Source of the DNA: Marchantia polymorpha subsp. ruderalis
Taxonomy: Eukaryota > Streptophyta > Marchantiopsida > Marchantiales > Marchantiaceae
Direction: 5' to 3'
Length of the DNA stretch: 64,000 nucleotides
Assembly (NCBI GenBank): GCA_037833965.1
Contig: AP031351.1
Coordinates: 18,240,501-18,304,500, forward strand
Numbering within the stretch: position 1 is the first letter of the stretch; each line of letters begins with the position of its first letter. The translations under genes were made by a program, and so were the position numbers. The notes below the pieces were generated by a model, which saw nothing but the letters and a program-made list of their open reading frames with translations, made no database searches and had not been told where the DNA came from. Positions 49,543 through 62,329 of this stretch are shown here, piece after piece.

Positions 49543-52500
49543 CTAGTACATTTCGTCTCTGCGATCCCTTCTATCGTCTCGCCTATCATCCCTCCTGTTG
49601 TAGTACTCCCTGGACAGACTTCGTACGGGCGACCTGCTCCTCTCCCTCGCATCCCTTCCCCATCTAGCTCTCGGAGGAGGACTGAATCGCCTCTCACTCC
49701 TTGGGTCTCCTCTCTCAAGGCTCCTCCTCTCCCGATACCGATCCTCCCGTTCTCTATCTCGTGGACCAGGACTGCCATACAAAGCCCTCGATTCGAACGA
49801 AGGCCTTTCAAATCTTTCTCTGTCTCTGTAGTCTTCACGCTCCCGAAAATCCTCTCTATCTCGAGGGTGTCGCCCTGGCCTGAAGTCCAATCTGTCTGCA
49901 AGACGGGTAGGAAGACCATGATCCCCAAAGCGGTCACTGATGCGCCCGGGTAATCCGTGGTCAAAATCTCGAGGTCCACCACCTCCACCTCTACCACCCC
50001 AGGGTCCAGGAGGACCACCAAATCCACCCATGCCACGCTCGATACCATGCCCCAAAGGAGGACCGCCCATGAAAGGAGCATGCGGAGGTGGTCCCCGGAA
50101 CCCACCCCCGCCAGGACCTCCCACTCCGAGGCCTATGACCATATCTCTTCGAGGCTTGTTGCAGTTGTTGCAATGGGTCCTTCGCGCAAAATTGAGATTC
50201 CCACATCTGCACATGACGAGATCCGCTTAAGACTTCCTCCTTGTCATCAATACGTTACATCGTCCAGACGTAGTTAACAAGCCTGAAATCCGGATCTTTG
50301 ATGCAGCACAGCGAGCATACGGACGCCTATCATTTGACGGGTACCATACTGTGGATCAGAACGAAACGAGAATGGACAGGGGGTAGAGCTAAAGGAACAA
50401 ACGTTGGTTCAGAACAAATCCAGTCTCCTTCTCGTGGAGTCACATTTGGGTTATTTCGCCCAAAGCTCTCTCCTCCGGCTGGGAAGTCGTCGACTACGCC
50501 GCCATACACACCTCCGAATCCTCTTCCAAACGGTGGCAAACCCTGCCCAATTCCCAACTGGGGCGGCACATGTGGGGGACCAAATCGGTCGGAGTGTCTA
50601 CCGCGTCCCCTTCCTCCGCGATAACCTCGCCCTCTTGGTGGGATATCTCTGTCTCTGTCATAATCGCCTCCGTATGAACTAGAGCGCCTGTCTCGAAAGG
50701 GACTAGCGCCAGGAATAGGGGCCTGTCCGAGTGAGACCTGTATTTTACTACCCTTGTACTCATAACCTGAAAAATACAATCAACCAACTCAATACAATAT
50801 GTGCTTGCCTAGTTGTAGACAGCTTGTTTCGGCGAGGCGAGGCGACAAACTACCCTAAAACTCAAAACCTGAAAGATACAATCAACCAACTCAATACAAT
50901 ATGTGCTTGTCTAATTGTAGACAGCTTGTTTCGGCGAGGCGAGGCGACAAAGCAGTCCTTGGTGCTTGGTCTTCTTACAGTAAAAAAATAATTAATTTGA
51001 CCCAAAAATCACTACAACAAATACTTTAAGCGATTTAGCAGTTGTAACAGGTAGTAATTTCACAATACCATTGAACCAGCTAACAATTCCCGTTGCTGAG
51101 CGCGGGTCGTCCAAAACCACTTCCGCTTCTTGTGCACCCGTTTCCTTGTCTCTGAACAGCTTCACCATTGGCAGCCCCGACTTGCGCTCCACCTAAATAA
51201 CACATGACGTTCGTCAGAGGTAACACCATATGAAACGAATGGTTCCTGCTTGTCTCCCCAAATAATACTATAGATGAAATCTACCAGATATCCCAGTTAC
51301 TTTTCCACTAAAATTATTTTCAAACTTCGCATACGAAAAAAAGTACCAACCTTGTGCTCCAGTACAAATGGACTTCAACATGCTAACAAGGTACAACAAA
51401 CGGCAACTCCATGGGTAAAGAGGGAAAAGTAAGATGAATCCATTCCTTATGCGGAATTCGGGAACTTGCATCGGTTCCAAAGCCCCGCAATTCAGAAAAC
51501 GACTCGGAACGTAGACTGAAAGATAGACAAACGAAAAAATGGAAGGAACGCAGCAATCTCAGATAATAACAATGGTGGTCGGGGGTGTAAGCATTCAACC
51601 TTGATGGCACCGGCTTCGGCAAGTAAGGCTGCTAAGCCCTCCTCAGTCACCGTTTCGGGTAAATTAGTAATGAAAATTGTGTCTGCTCCTCCGCTGCCAT
51701 TTCCTGCGCGAAAAGAAAACACAAACTATTCAGAAAAGAAAGGAGGCATGAATCTTTGTTACACTACTGACTCGGCAGTTGACTTGACCAGTGACGGGGA
51801 GGAAAGAGAAATCGTGGGCGCCTTAATGCTCAAGAATTACTGTTCTGGACAAGCAGGTCTTTCAAAGCAAGCCAACAAACAAACATAAAGCTGAAAGCAA
51901 GCTGTCGGGGCATTACAAGAGGTACTTGAAATAGTCTGTGGCAGCAGCGAGTGCCGAAAGTGACTCTGCTGCTAGAAACTCAAACGTCTGCTCGGCCTCA
52001 TTGTGGCGGCACCAGCCTATATCAAGCTCCGAAGGGCCAGTGCTAACAGACAACCATATGTAGTAGACAACATTTGCCATCTCTTTTAAACAACCCACTA
52101 CTTCGTTGCCCGAAGCTCACACAATGCCTCAACCAAGATGGTTCCCATTTCCCTACGGTTCCCTAGAATAATGCGATATTCCTTGCGATGATTTGCAAGC
52201 TCCGCTAGTTGATGGACGAAAGGTCGTCATTTCTCGAACAGACAGCTCTGAACCAGAGGCTCTTCACACCATTAAAATGCGCACACAACCTTTCGTCCAT
52301 CCGACCATTGCCCCACGACATACACGCTAATCCATTGACTGACCGGTAGATGTCCTCTTCAAGACCTAAAAATACAACCATTTACACAGCCTCGGGTAGG
52401 CGACAAACTGTTACTGTTATCTTGAGCTCAATGGCCCAGCGACGGCGAAGCACAACTTACACAGTCCTCCGATCAATGTCAGCAAAGCGTGCTATAATTT

Positions 52501-53677
52501 TCGAGCCGAATGTTCCTACGACGATGCCTATCCGGTAAAACAGCCTACCTCCATCTTCCACCCAGGTATTACCGTCCAGTTTTCCAATCCAAACCACAGA
52601 CCCATCCTGATGAGCAGAACTTCATGTCAATGAGAAAAGGCCAAAATAATAGGAACTGTAATTCTCTCCAAATATATCCGGCATCGTGCCAAAGGATGCC
52701 TATATATCGATTTCGAACCCAAATCCCCGGCCCTCCTTTCCTTCCCCTCCAACCCGGCCGTGATGCCCCAGAACATGCATGTTGGACGCAAAATCAAGCA
52801 ACTCAAATTAGCCGGCAGCTCTAGTGGACATTGCTTCCAGCAATCTTCCAACACTAGTCGACTTCGTGGACACCTTTGGCCATAGCCTGTATACCCTCAA
52901 TTCGAAGCTGTACAGGCTTTTGATGGAAGCTCTGAGTGATAAAGGATTTTAGACCGCTCGCAAACTCTGCGGAACCGTGTTCGGAAACCAGACCAGAGGA
53001 AGGGGAAACCGATGGCTAGGGGAGGCAATAAGGCGCAAGGGGAAGCTATTGCTTTTGTTAGATACAACCATACGTGTCAGCGATTTCTTCCAGTTCCTTT
53101 GTCAGGCTAAGTGAGACCTTCAGCATCAGTTAAGGTAAAAGTAGTCCATGAGAGGAGAGGAGAGCTAGACTGCCGCTTGTAAACCAGTTGAGCTACAAGA
53201 AGTTACTGGCCTTCCAACAACCGCTCGTCCTATCAATAAACCACCAGCCAATATCGACGAAAGATCCAATAGCCATTTGAGCGATTTGAAAGGCAAACCT
53301 GCAGAGCCATATCTGTGATCCCGATCATAGCCATCGTCAATGTGATCAGCGTCATCCCCCTCATAAGCCGTCTCTTTGCGAAATCCAACACCGGTCTCCA
53401 CAATTCGGACAATGCTACTTGGCACACCGTGCCCATGCCCATTCCGGTCCCCGTACACCTCCCTCTCTCTATTCCGATCTCTCCCGCGTTCTCGGTCCTT
53501 CTCGTGATCTCGTTCGCGTGAACGGTCCCTATTGTCTCTCTCTTTATCCCTATCCTTGTCGTGGTGCGTATCGCGTTCACGGTGATGATGCGAGTGGTGG
53601 CCATGATGATGCCCACTCGACACCCCGTGATCCGAATGCACATCCCGATCGGCCATTCTCTTCTCCCTCGAATCCAC
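49543..53677 (-). CDS. TAF15/FUS-like RNA-binding protein: RRM, RanBP2 zinc finger, RGG and Arg-rich tail
   Basis: Five inferred phase-consistent exons: 53677-53299, 51703-51600, 51192-51069, 50766-50403 and 50206-49543, giving about 544 residues. The N-terminus is His/Asp/Arg-rich (RERD and DKDRDK repeats). An RRM spans exons 2-4, about residues 133-217: IFITNLPE (RNP2 region), LFRDKETG, SWFNG and YKGSKIQVSLGQ. An RGRGYRGGRGRGR box follows. A RanBP2-type finger crosses exons 4 and 5: [24 protein letters not shown] (C-x4-C-x10-C-x2-C, split here at the intron after codon 323). The tail is RERR/RRDD-rich and ends DEMY. The family acts in transcription and RNA processing in the nucleus. Exon 1 joining rests on phase; an earlier donor at 53428 fits equally. 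The exon 4 donor is GTTTGT, a weak site. A duplicated acceptor precedes exon 4. Confidence 0.8.
50747..50950 (-). repeat. 102-bp tandem duplication containing a 3' splice site
   Basis: Copies at 50747-50848 and 50849-50950 differ at only about ten positions. Each contains, on the minus strand, the last part of intron 3 including the pyrimidine tract and CAG acceptor, plus about 20 bases corresponding to the start of exon 4. The proximal copy gives the functional acceptor before 50766. The distal copy has an equally good acceptor (CTTTCAG) before 50868. Confidence 0.85.
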
Positions 53678-54700
53678 ACTGAGGATCTTAGTCCACGCGG
53701 CCTTCTCTGCGACTCGGTGCTCCCCCTGCCTCCCTACCGGCCTAGCACGAACTCAAGAAACCGCTCGGTCGAGACCCTGCACTGCGACCGACAATCGAGA
53801 ACCCACAAAAGTCAGATACCACGCTCCGGGTGCCTGCTCTGCGCGTCGACCATCATTCTTGCCCTGCTGCAACTACCGCCCCTGCCGCTGCTACAAAGAT
53901 CGCCGGTGGCACCCAAACGAACGAATCGAACCGCAAGATCTACAATCACAGGATGCACCAGCTTCGACTCGGCGACCACACTTTCATCCCTCAGTCGCAG
54001 GCTCGCTGGCTCGCGGCGGCAATGGACTCCGAGCAAAGAAACAGGCAAATGCAATGAACCTTCCACACCTTCCTCTCTCGTCTCGTCGCCCTCGGCCCTC
54101 GACCTCGACTCACTTCGTGCGCTTCACTTCGTCGCTCGCTCGCTCCCTCCGCGGCCGCTTCATTTCGCCTCCCTCGCGAGTCTCGAAGCAACTGGAATCC
54201 GCTCCGCCTCACAAACCGAACGTTCCTTCCCTCCGCTCCGCTGCTCCGCCAACGCCAAGACAACCGGCCGCTGCTTGGCTGCAAACGGAGCTCTCGTGCT
54301 GGCGCCTAATCCAACGGTACGTCACCTCTAAGACTGCGGAGCGTGCACGCCCGCCGTGCGATGCCGCTCATCTTGCCCTGGACGATTCGACCACCAGCCG
54401 CTTCCGGGCTGCTCAGGGACTCACACGCGCGGGCGGCGAGCGGGCGGGCGGGCATCGTCTACCAATTTCTTCGTCCGTCCCCATGATTGGCTCATTTGGG
54501 CACAACCCGTCTTCATCGACGGCCGGATTCGCCATTGCCCCTTCCGTGCACATGTGTCGTTCCTGTCGACCTGGCGCGCTGATGTGCGTAGATATTTGCT
54601 TCCGGCCCCCACTCGCCAGATGGTTAAAAGGCTTTGCAACCGACGGCTCCGATGGACAACACGCGACCGATTAGGGCCCGGCTTTTAAGAAAAGTGCGCT
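53678..54700. promoter_or_regulatory. GC-rich 5' flank of the TAF15-like gene
   Basis: Strongly GC-rich, ending in GCGGGCGG-type repeats near 54430-54455. Long open frames (for example 53561-54331 plus) run straight across the antisense of exon 1 and have low-complexity Ser/Arg/Pro content, as expected for chance frames in GC-rich DNA. It is most likely the promoter and 5' UTR. Composition collapses to AT-rich after 54,700. Confidence 0.4.
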
Positions 54701-56988
54701 TTTCTCATTCTATACAATTTTGACGCATTATGAATTCTTGTGTCAGTTGCGAATCCCTTAACACGCATAGTTCATGATCCTTCCCATGTGGATCAAACTC
54801 TTGAATGCTTGTTTCGAAGTTATTGCCTTGTGTGTCGATGGAAGGAATAAAAACCTAAAGGCCAAAGACAACATTCTTTTCCGGTGCAGTCTTTTCTTTT
54901 GGCACGGACTAACCGACCGACAACCAGGAGTGGATTGAACAATTATGCACCCTCTTCCTCTTATTGATTTATATATAGGGATTAACAAGGATTAATAATT
55001 AATCCCTGCTTATCCAAGAGTAACTATTCTCATTGCAGGGAAGATAAACTATCAACAAATTCATAGATTTGGTACTTATTTACTCAATGCCAACGTTCCA
55101 AAAACTAAATTTATCGTTGTTTTCTTTACATGTTAAAACTGGATGTACAAGTGTTAACTTTGTCTGCTACATACGATTCTTGTAGAGCAGAGTAGTACTC
55201 AAAAGACCACCCATTCGAAAGAGGAGATCTTGATAGAAGAAATGCCTGATGAACAATCATTGCTCATAAACTCCAGTAGTTTAAAGAAATGAGATTCAAG
55301 ATATATGATTTAATTTACTCGATTCTAAACAACCCAACCGTAACTTCACATTCAACTGCCTTGAAATGGTATGATTTTTTTTGAAATACAAACATATGAT
55401 GGTCGCAAATGATTCATCACATCTATATTATTGTGCATCTACATCAAACTTCATATAAAAGAAAAGAAGAATATAATCTGATAACAAAAAAATTATAGTT
55501 GAATCACCCATTTAAGTACTTCAATCATTTTAGTTTCAACGTTTCTAGTGTAATTTAAGGGTGTCAACAAATCGTTAAAAAACATCTAAAAAACACTAAA
55601 TGTATATAACTTAGTAGATTTTTCTTTTCAAAAAAAATAATTTTCAAGGAATCATCTCAATCATATTAGTTATATCTTTGCTGTTAAAGGTAAAAGTTTG
55701 TGGGGTACATTTTCCCAAAAACATTCGAAGTTATGAGATAATCAATCTTCATGAAGCTTTTATATATCATCAAACAAACTTGTTAAACATGCGATTAAGA
55801 CAATTTTGAAATTTGAATTTTCGTGTCTATTAATTTATGAAAGAAATATAACACAATGAAAGTTAACACTCGGTTTTTTGTTCTAATAATTTATATTTAA
55901 CCCAAAAACTCATTAAATTTGTAAATATCCTAAAATAAACACAATTTTTGTTAATCTCATTTATCGAACTGCATTCAAAATTTAAAAATATACTCCTTAG
56001 TAACAAACATAAATGAAAACATTTCAAATTTTTATTATCTCAAAAATACTTTTTTATCAGATTTTTTAAGTGAATAGAGTTTCTTGTGCTAAAAATGTAA
56101 AGTATAATGCAAAAATTACTGTAATATAATTAAAGATATTTATTAAAGTTTTGAATCTTTTCAATTTTTTGAAATTCATTTTATTATTACTTTCAGTAGT
56201 TCAGATTTTCTGATTAATATATTTAACAATTTAATAAAAATATTTTCTATATAGTATTTCAACACTAATATGTGCACATACTAATTTTGATCATCATACA
56301 AATATAAAAGATACTGTATAACAGTAGATAAACTTTGATATCTTTTGATACAATCTTGCATTGATGATTTTTCATCTCTGATAATATTTCAATGAATGAA
56401 TTTCAATATATCTTTAGTATAAAATAAGTAAAATTTTATCTTTTTTATAAATTCAATTATTATTCAATTTCTAATTTTTATTGTATTCCAAATCTCACTA
56501 AAACTTATTTATATTTGCGATTGCTTTTATGATGCTTTCAGATCAATACATACAATAATGAAACTAACAAATCATGGGAAAAAATTCTAAAAAATTAATT
56601 GTATCAAAGGTCAACATGTATATCATTGTAATTATTGATACTCTCAAAAAACATGTAGAAATTATTGTTTTTTGCAATTTTGATATTCACATATGTAATT
56701 AAAATTTTTCGATTGTTCATATCATACCTACATCATTCAATTGTGAATTAATACTAATTTTTATTCATATATTATTCTAATTTATTTATAACTAATTTTG
56801 ATTAAGAGTTAACTTAGATTTTTTTATATTTAAGTTTTCTTTTCCCTAGTTAATAAATATGTTTAAACTTTGAATACATCAAATAGCTCACAAAATCTTT
56901 CTATGACGATTGAAAGTTTTTAATTAATAAACTTTTTGGTTTTTGTGAATGTAGATAATGGAGATGAACTTGTATGTTAGATGTTGGA
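54700..56988. other. AT-rich desert, no gene seen
   Basis: Dense stops in all frames and no recognised domain. Probably decayed transposon sequence. Confidence 0.5.
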
Positions 56989-57430
56989 TGTTATAAAAAT
57001 AAGATATACGAAAAAAGTTCACTTGAAGATACAACATAAACTTCAAAGATGAAAGTTAAGTTCAGTGGCTAAAATATTCTTTACACACATATTTTCAAGA
57101 GTTAAATTTTCAAAAGATCTCACATGACTAATCCATTAAAATTTTAGTGGATTGATGACAAGACATATCTACTTCACAAGAATAGAAAAAAATCACATTC
57201 TGAATATCCATTTCACTTATAATGAATTGATGACATGACAGATATATCTAACACACATGAACGTATGACGTGTAGTTTTTTAATAACACATTAATTTATA
57301 TTTAGCAAAAACATATATTACCGATGTGTCTATGTTGATTTATACATGTAAAGTGTATAAAAACATGAAAAATATGAATAGTTTAGTATAAGTCACTACA
57401 ATCTAAATCTCGATTAATCTCTAGGTTACA
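56989..57430 (+). mobile_element. Decayed LTR related to the solo LTR at 61955-62322
   Basis: It begins TGTTAT and ends CTAGGTTACA, against TGTAAC and ATGGTTACA in the younger copy. Internal shared blocks in the same order and orientation include AAGTTCACTTGAAGATACAAC (younger copy AAGTTCACTCGAAGATAGAAC, shown in part) and TAGTGGATTGATGAC. Differences are mainly C to T and G to A. No target duplication is recognisable. Confidence 0.5.
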
Positions 57431-60400
57431 TCTAACAAACTAAAGAAGTTAAAACTATGATTAAGAATGTGCATTTTTGTGTTCGTGTGAATATTTGTGC
57501 ATTTGAATATGTAGTTTGATTTTCCTTGTGATAAAAAATTCAAAATATATAAAAAAAGCTGAATATAATAGTTTTCAAAATATTAAAAATATAATTTAAA
57601 TAGAAATAATTAATAAAAATATTTTTAAAATAAAGAAGGAATGTTCATATATTCAATTGCGTAATAATTTTTTATAAAATAGTAAATTGCTGGAATGAAA
57701 TTGTGAAAATAAATCACACATTTAAAAAATAAAACATTATACGTAAAAAAATAAAGCTCATCACACAAGTTTATTCTAAAATATGTTAGAAATGCATGAT
57801 TAAATTTTGAATATATTAATCTTAATTCACAATATATTATAAAACTGCTTATTAAAAAAATAAATTCATTATCAAATAATGTTATTTTTTTATGAAACGT
57901 AGTTTTAAAAATTTGCAACAGATTTATATAGTTTGATAATATTATTATGACTTAAAATTGTTATTTTTTATAAAATAATTTAAACAATATTTATCATAAT
58001 TTAAGGTTCAATCTGTATATTATAGCTACAAAGACTTGAAATTTATATTTACGTTAATTTATCGACTCATCAAAATCTGTCTGTAATATCATTGAGTAAG
58101 TTCATATACATTCATGTCAATCAAACAAGATTTTTTAGATTACACGTGTATTAAAAATTTAATATCATGAAGCATATGATAAATATATGCTTTCATAGAA
58201 AATGGAATGCTTAAATTTTGAGTCTTTCAATCAATTCACTAAGATTTCATAGTTGATTTCAACTAGTGATAAGAGTTATAAAATTATTGATACAAGTTAA
58301 TTGTCTGGTTTTGTTTTGATTGATATCAAGTTTTATCCAAATTTTTCGTTTGAATCTTGTATTCGAAATAAACTATTACAACTTGACATATTTGTTTGCA
58401 GGTAATACTGATATATTTATTTTATTTTAATAAAAACTACAGATCGCGCGTGAAGAATAAAGGTCTACAAAGGTTGCTTCAATGTCTTTATAAAACCATT
58501 TATATATTATCATTCTAATGCTACTATATATGGTGTTCAAAATTTTCTAATTATGATATTTTTGAAACAGATTTTTTAATTAAATACATACATATTTGGA
58601 CATAATTCAAATATTTAAATATATATTATCATATTAATTATATTAAAATTTCATTCAAATAAATATTTTTATAATCTGATACTTTCATTAAAATTTTAAA
58701 ATTTATTATTTCACTTTTTTAATAGTATTTGTTATAAGAATCTTAAGTTTGAATGAAAACTTTCAAAATCGTCAATAATCCTAGAATCAAAAATTTAAAA
58801 TAGAAATTTAGTAATTTTGTGTGAAAAAAATTAGCGATATATTAAATTTTGAATGATTGCAATTATCAGCATAAATATTAAAACTAAAATCCAATAAATA
58901 TACTGTATTGTATCATTTTATTCTATGATTAAGGTTCAACTATTGTGCAAAAAAAAAGTGCTTCAACAATCCATTGTTTCTTAGATGCCATATACATGGA
59001 AGTTGATGTTGTAAGCTGTTAGTATATTAAGTAATATAATAAAGTATTATAGATCTTTATGTAAAATTACTTTGTTGGTATTATTTATTGTATAAATAAA
59101 AAAAAAGTCTGTTCAAATTCATGAAATCTATTCTCATGCAAATTTTAGAACTATGTAGTGATCTTTGAATATTTTAAATATATATTTGAATGAAAAAGGG
59201 TTAGATGATTTGTAATCTTGATAGATAAAAGAATCAAAAGACCCTTTCAAGAAGCCATCATAGTGTGTGCGATTGAGTTACAATGTGCAAGCTTTTGTAC
59301 TACACATTTTGAAATTTAGAACAATCAAATAGTGTTAAGAATGTCATAGATAAAATTAATTGATTATACTTTATTTGAAATGTGAATATCAAAGACATGT
59401 TGTCATTCTTTTATGCATACTAATATATATGTAAGTATGAATTAATGCTGATTTCATGTAGTTTTTTAAAAATAAAAATAAGTACATTCAAGATGAAATG
59501 GAAGCCATATGTACTATTTTTTAACAAATGATTACATGTTCAAAGAGGTGTTCATAAATTTTTGATTTAATATTGAGCCATACTATGCAGTTTCAATTTA
59601 CAGATAATTATAACAGAGTTATTTGAAGGTATCAATTTCTGATACATCTTATAGTATTATTGTTGATATTTCTTTAATAATACAGCTTCATGCTCCAAGC
59701 TTGTTATATCAAAATTTGTGATACATTTTGAAGAAACTATTTATTAATGATATTCCTTAAATATGTGTAATGAAGTTGTTATAAATTACTTATAGAAGAT
59801 TTAAAATAGAAAATTATGTTAATTTATTTATTTTTATTTTTGTAGAAATTATGTATATATTTGATTGTTTATCATTTTAAACAATCATCATTAAATTCTT
59901 TTCATATGAAAAATGTATTAAAATTTTACATTTGTTCGTATGTGGTAAAAAGTTTCACTTTAAATTTTGAAATATATTTGAAATGTTACTAATTATTAGA
60001 TAAAAATTCAATAGATACATACTTGGCATAAATTGTTCTTGACAATTGCTAAGTTAGATTAAAAAAATTGAATAAATTATGTAGATTTCAATTTTTCTTC
60101 ATACTTGCAACTAACTCTTTATATGTGTCACTTTCATTGTCATTTTTGTGTAATATAAAAAGTCCAATATATTGTTCACGCTTCTCTTTTATATTGATAT
60201 TAGCTTATGATACCATATTGACGACTAAAGCGTGAACAATTTGCTTATAACTTACTTATTTCTTTGATTTCATTGATTTTCACATTTTGAATATAGTCAA
60301 ATGTGAAAATCAAGTGTTGGGAAAGTTTAATAAATTAGAGTTTGATAATATGTAATTCAGTTAGCTTTTAGAAGAATAATACTTATATGGTTACTAATCT

Positions 60401-61070
60401 CAATGAAAAAAACAATAATTTTCAGTCCAAGAATAAAAAATGTATTTTAACATGCTAATTTTCATGTTTCAAGGTTGCACTATATGAATCTTAAATTATC
60501 CAAATCATTTATATACTTGTACTCATAGTTTAGGATGTGAATTTGGTTATACAATAGTATTTTTTTTTTCTAATTTGAAGTTTGATAATTTGAATTGTAT
60601 TTCAAAATTTCTTTTAGTTACAAGAGTAAAAAACTATATATGGATCCACGTTAAAGTATATTGACAATTGAAAAAAAAACCTTTTTGTTATTTATATTTT
60701 AAAGTTAATAATTATTAAAGTTAACTCTAATGATTTGCACACAAAAGTTCATGTTACAAACTCATTATATTATAAATCGTAATACATAAATCAAATGGAT
60801 TGTTAGTAACCATACATAGTTCAATGATTTTGGAAAAAAATCTAATGTAGATTTCATTAAAAGTGGCATTTTATAAGATGTCAGTTTAAATGAAATCTTT
60901 GCCACAATAAAATTGAGCCTATTCTTGTACAATAATTGCAATTTTGGCTTTAAATTGTTAATCTTTAGAATTTGACACACATTGTGTAAAGTTTACAAAG
61001 TGCGTGGCGAACTCAAAAAAGCTATTGCGATGTGTCAATGTTTCAACTATTCAACCTTCTAATGTTAAAT
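57431..61070. other. AT-rich desert, no gene seen
   Basis: No coding signal. The open frames at 57625-57918 minus and 60765-60980 minus are Phe/Ile/Asn/Lys-rich without any domain. A 15-bp perfect inverted repeat lies at 60273-60313. Confidence 0.5.
60273..60313. repeat. Perfect 15-bp inverted repeat
   Basis: TTGATTTTCACATTT at 60273-60287 pairs with AAATGTGAAAATCAA at 60299-60313 around an 11-base loop. Intact symmetry in a region that is otherwise heavily mutated. Confidence 0.65.
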
Positions 61071-61104
61071 GTTTCAACGTTTGATGCCAACAACAATCCT
61101 CAAA

Positions 61105-61914
61105 TCAAAAGATGTCACTTTCAAATTGCGTGGCGGACCAAGAAAAATTGCGATCAAGAAGGTATGTGGCACAAGTAGCTCCTTTGCTTGGAAATTTTGA
61201 TCTCGTTGATTTTACTTTAGCACATGAAGTGCAGAAAGTAGTAGCTACAAAACATTTTTCCATCCCTTTCACCATGTGATTCTTCTTCATCCGCAGAATC
61301 CGTGGAAGATTCATGTGGCAGAGCTTCAATTGCTATTGGTAAGTATTATGCTCATCAATGTCGGAAATCAAATAATTGACATTGAGTGGAACAGTACCTG
61401 GATTCAAAAAAGTTGTTCCCAGCCTATACAACTTGTTGTGACCGATGCGCTGAGCAATGACGCTACCCATCTTGTCTTTCAAGATGTATTGATCAGGTTG
61501 AACAAGTAGATTCCCTCCTTGAAGAACAAGCTGATTAATTGAAAAGAGATTCTTTCTCAGAGGAGAAACATGTAGGACATTAGGTATTATCCTTTCCTGA
61601 ACATCATTCAAAGAAATGAGAAAATTCTCTTAACTTTGAATGGGTTGGCGACTGTCATTGCCCAAATATACGAACTCTTCTAATAGGAGTTGAGTATATG
61701 ACACAGATTCATTCTTGTTGTAGGCCATGTGTTGGGTAGCGCCCGCATTCACGTACCAAGCAGGATCCATGCCGATTGTTGAAAGCGCAGTGACATATAG
61801 ACGCTGCTGGATATTTGTTGTAGAATGTGAAGCATATTTATCCTGTTTTTTCTTCCAGCACTCGTTAGCAAGGTGGCCTTGCTTCTTGTAGTAGAAGCAC
61901 TTCACTTTTTTCAT
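61105..61914 (-). pseudogene. Copia zinc knuckle, protease and pre-integrase, broken by two stops
   Basis: One frame is kept from 61914 to 61105 with a TAA at 61630 and a TAG at 61333. The knuckle reads CFYYKKQGHLANEC, with the second Cys changed to Tyr. The protease reads WYVNAGATQHM instead of W-x-V-D-S-G-A-T, so the catalytic Asp is Asn. Then come NVLHVSPLRKNLFSINQL and the CTSCAKVKSTRSKF cysteine pair of the pre-integrase region. Cys-to-Tyr and Asp-to-Asn both fit G-to-A changes. Confidence 0.7.
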
Positions 61915-61949
61915 GGGAAAAGGGGTTTCTTAGAAGGTGCTTGCCTTGA

Positions 61950-61954
61950 TGAAG
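61950..61954. repeat. Target-site duplication of the solo LTR, left copy (TGAAG)
   Basis: It matches 62323-62327 exactly; 5 bp is the usual duplication made by plant LTR retrotransposons. Confidence 0.75.
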
Positions 61955-62322
61955 TGTAACACTCGGATTTAGAGAGAAGTTCACTCGAAGATAGAACTCT
62001 TCCTTATATAGCTCTCACCAACAAGTACAAAGAGATAAGATCTTATCCCCACCATCCATCCCACTCATAGTGGATGGATGACGTGATGGATAACCCTAAC
62101 AATCACACGGATCGTTGACGTGGCGCCCTCAACTAACACACTCAATCCTTAACTACAAGCACACAGATTGCTAACGTGGCACTGTCAACTAACACATCCA
62201 CTCTATACCTATCAAGTGCGCGGATTGCTGACGTGACAGCTATGACTAGTGCACATTAAAGTATCTATATCAATATTCAGAGTAACCTTTACTTTAGTTC
62301 TAACTAACTAAAGATGGTTACA
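61955..62322. mobile_element. Solo LTR, 368 bp, inserted in the Copia gag region
   Basis: It starts TGTAACACTC and ends GATGGTTACA, giving the standard TG...CA ends within a 6-bp inverted repeat (TGTAAC/GTTACA). It is flanked by the perfect 5-bp direct repeat TGAAG at 61950-61954 and 62323-62327. It contains repeated blocks around GCTGACGTGGC/GTTGACGTGGC. It has no coding content. It is one LTR left after recombination between two, or a 3'-end remnant. Orientation is uncertain. Confidence 0.8.
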
Positions 62323-62329
62323 TGAAGTC

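Noticed and set aside
49528-50277. Plus-strand frames over the TAF15-like gene
   Set aside because: They are shadows of the Arg/Gly-rich exon on the minus strand.
53561-54674. Two long plus-strand frames of 256 and 271 codons
   Set aside because: They lie in GC-rich DNA with few stops, partly antisense to exon 1 of the TAF15-like gene, and are low-complexity Ser/Arg/Pro without a motif.
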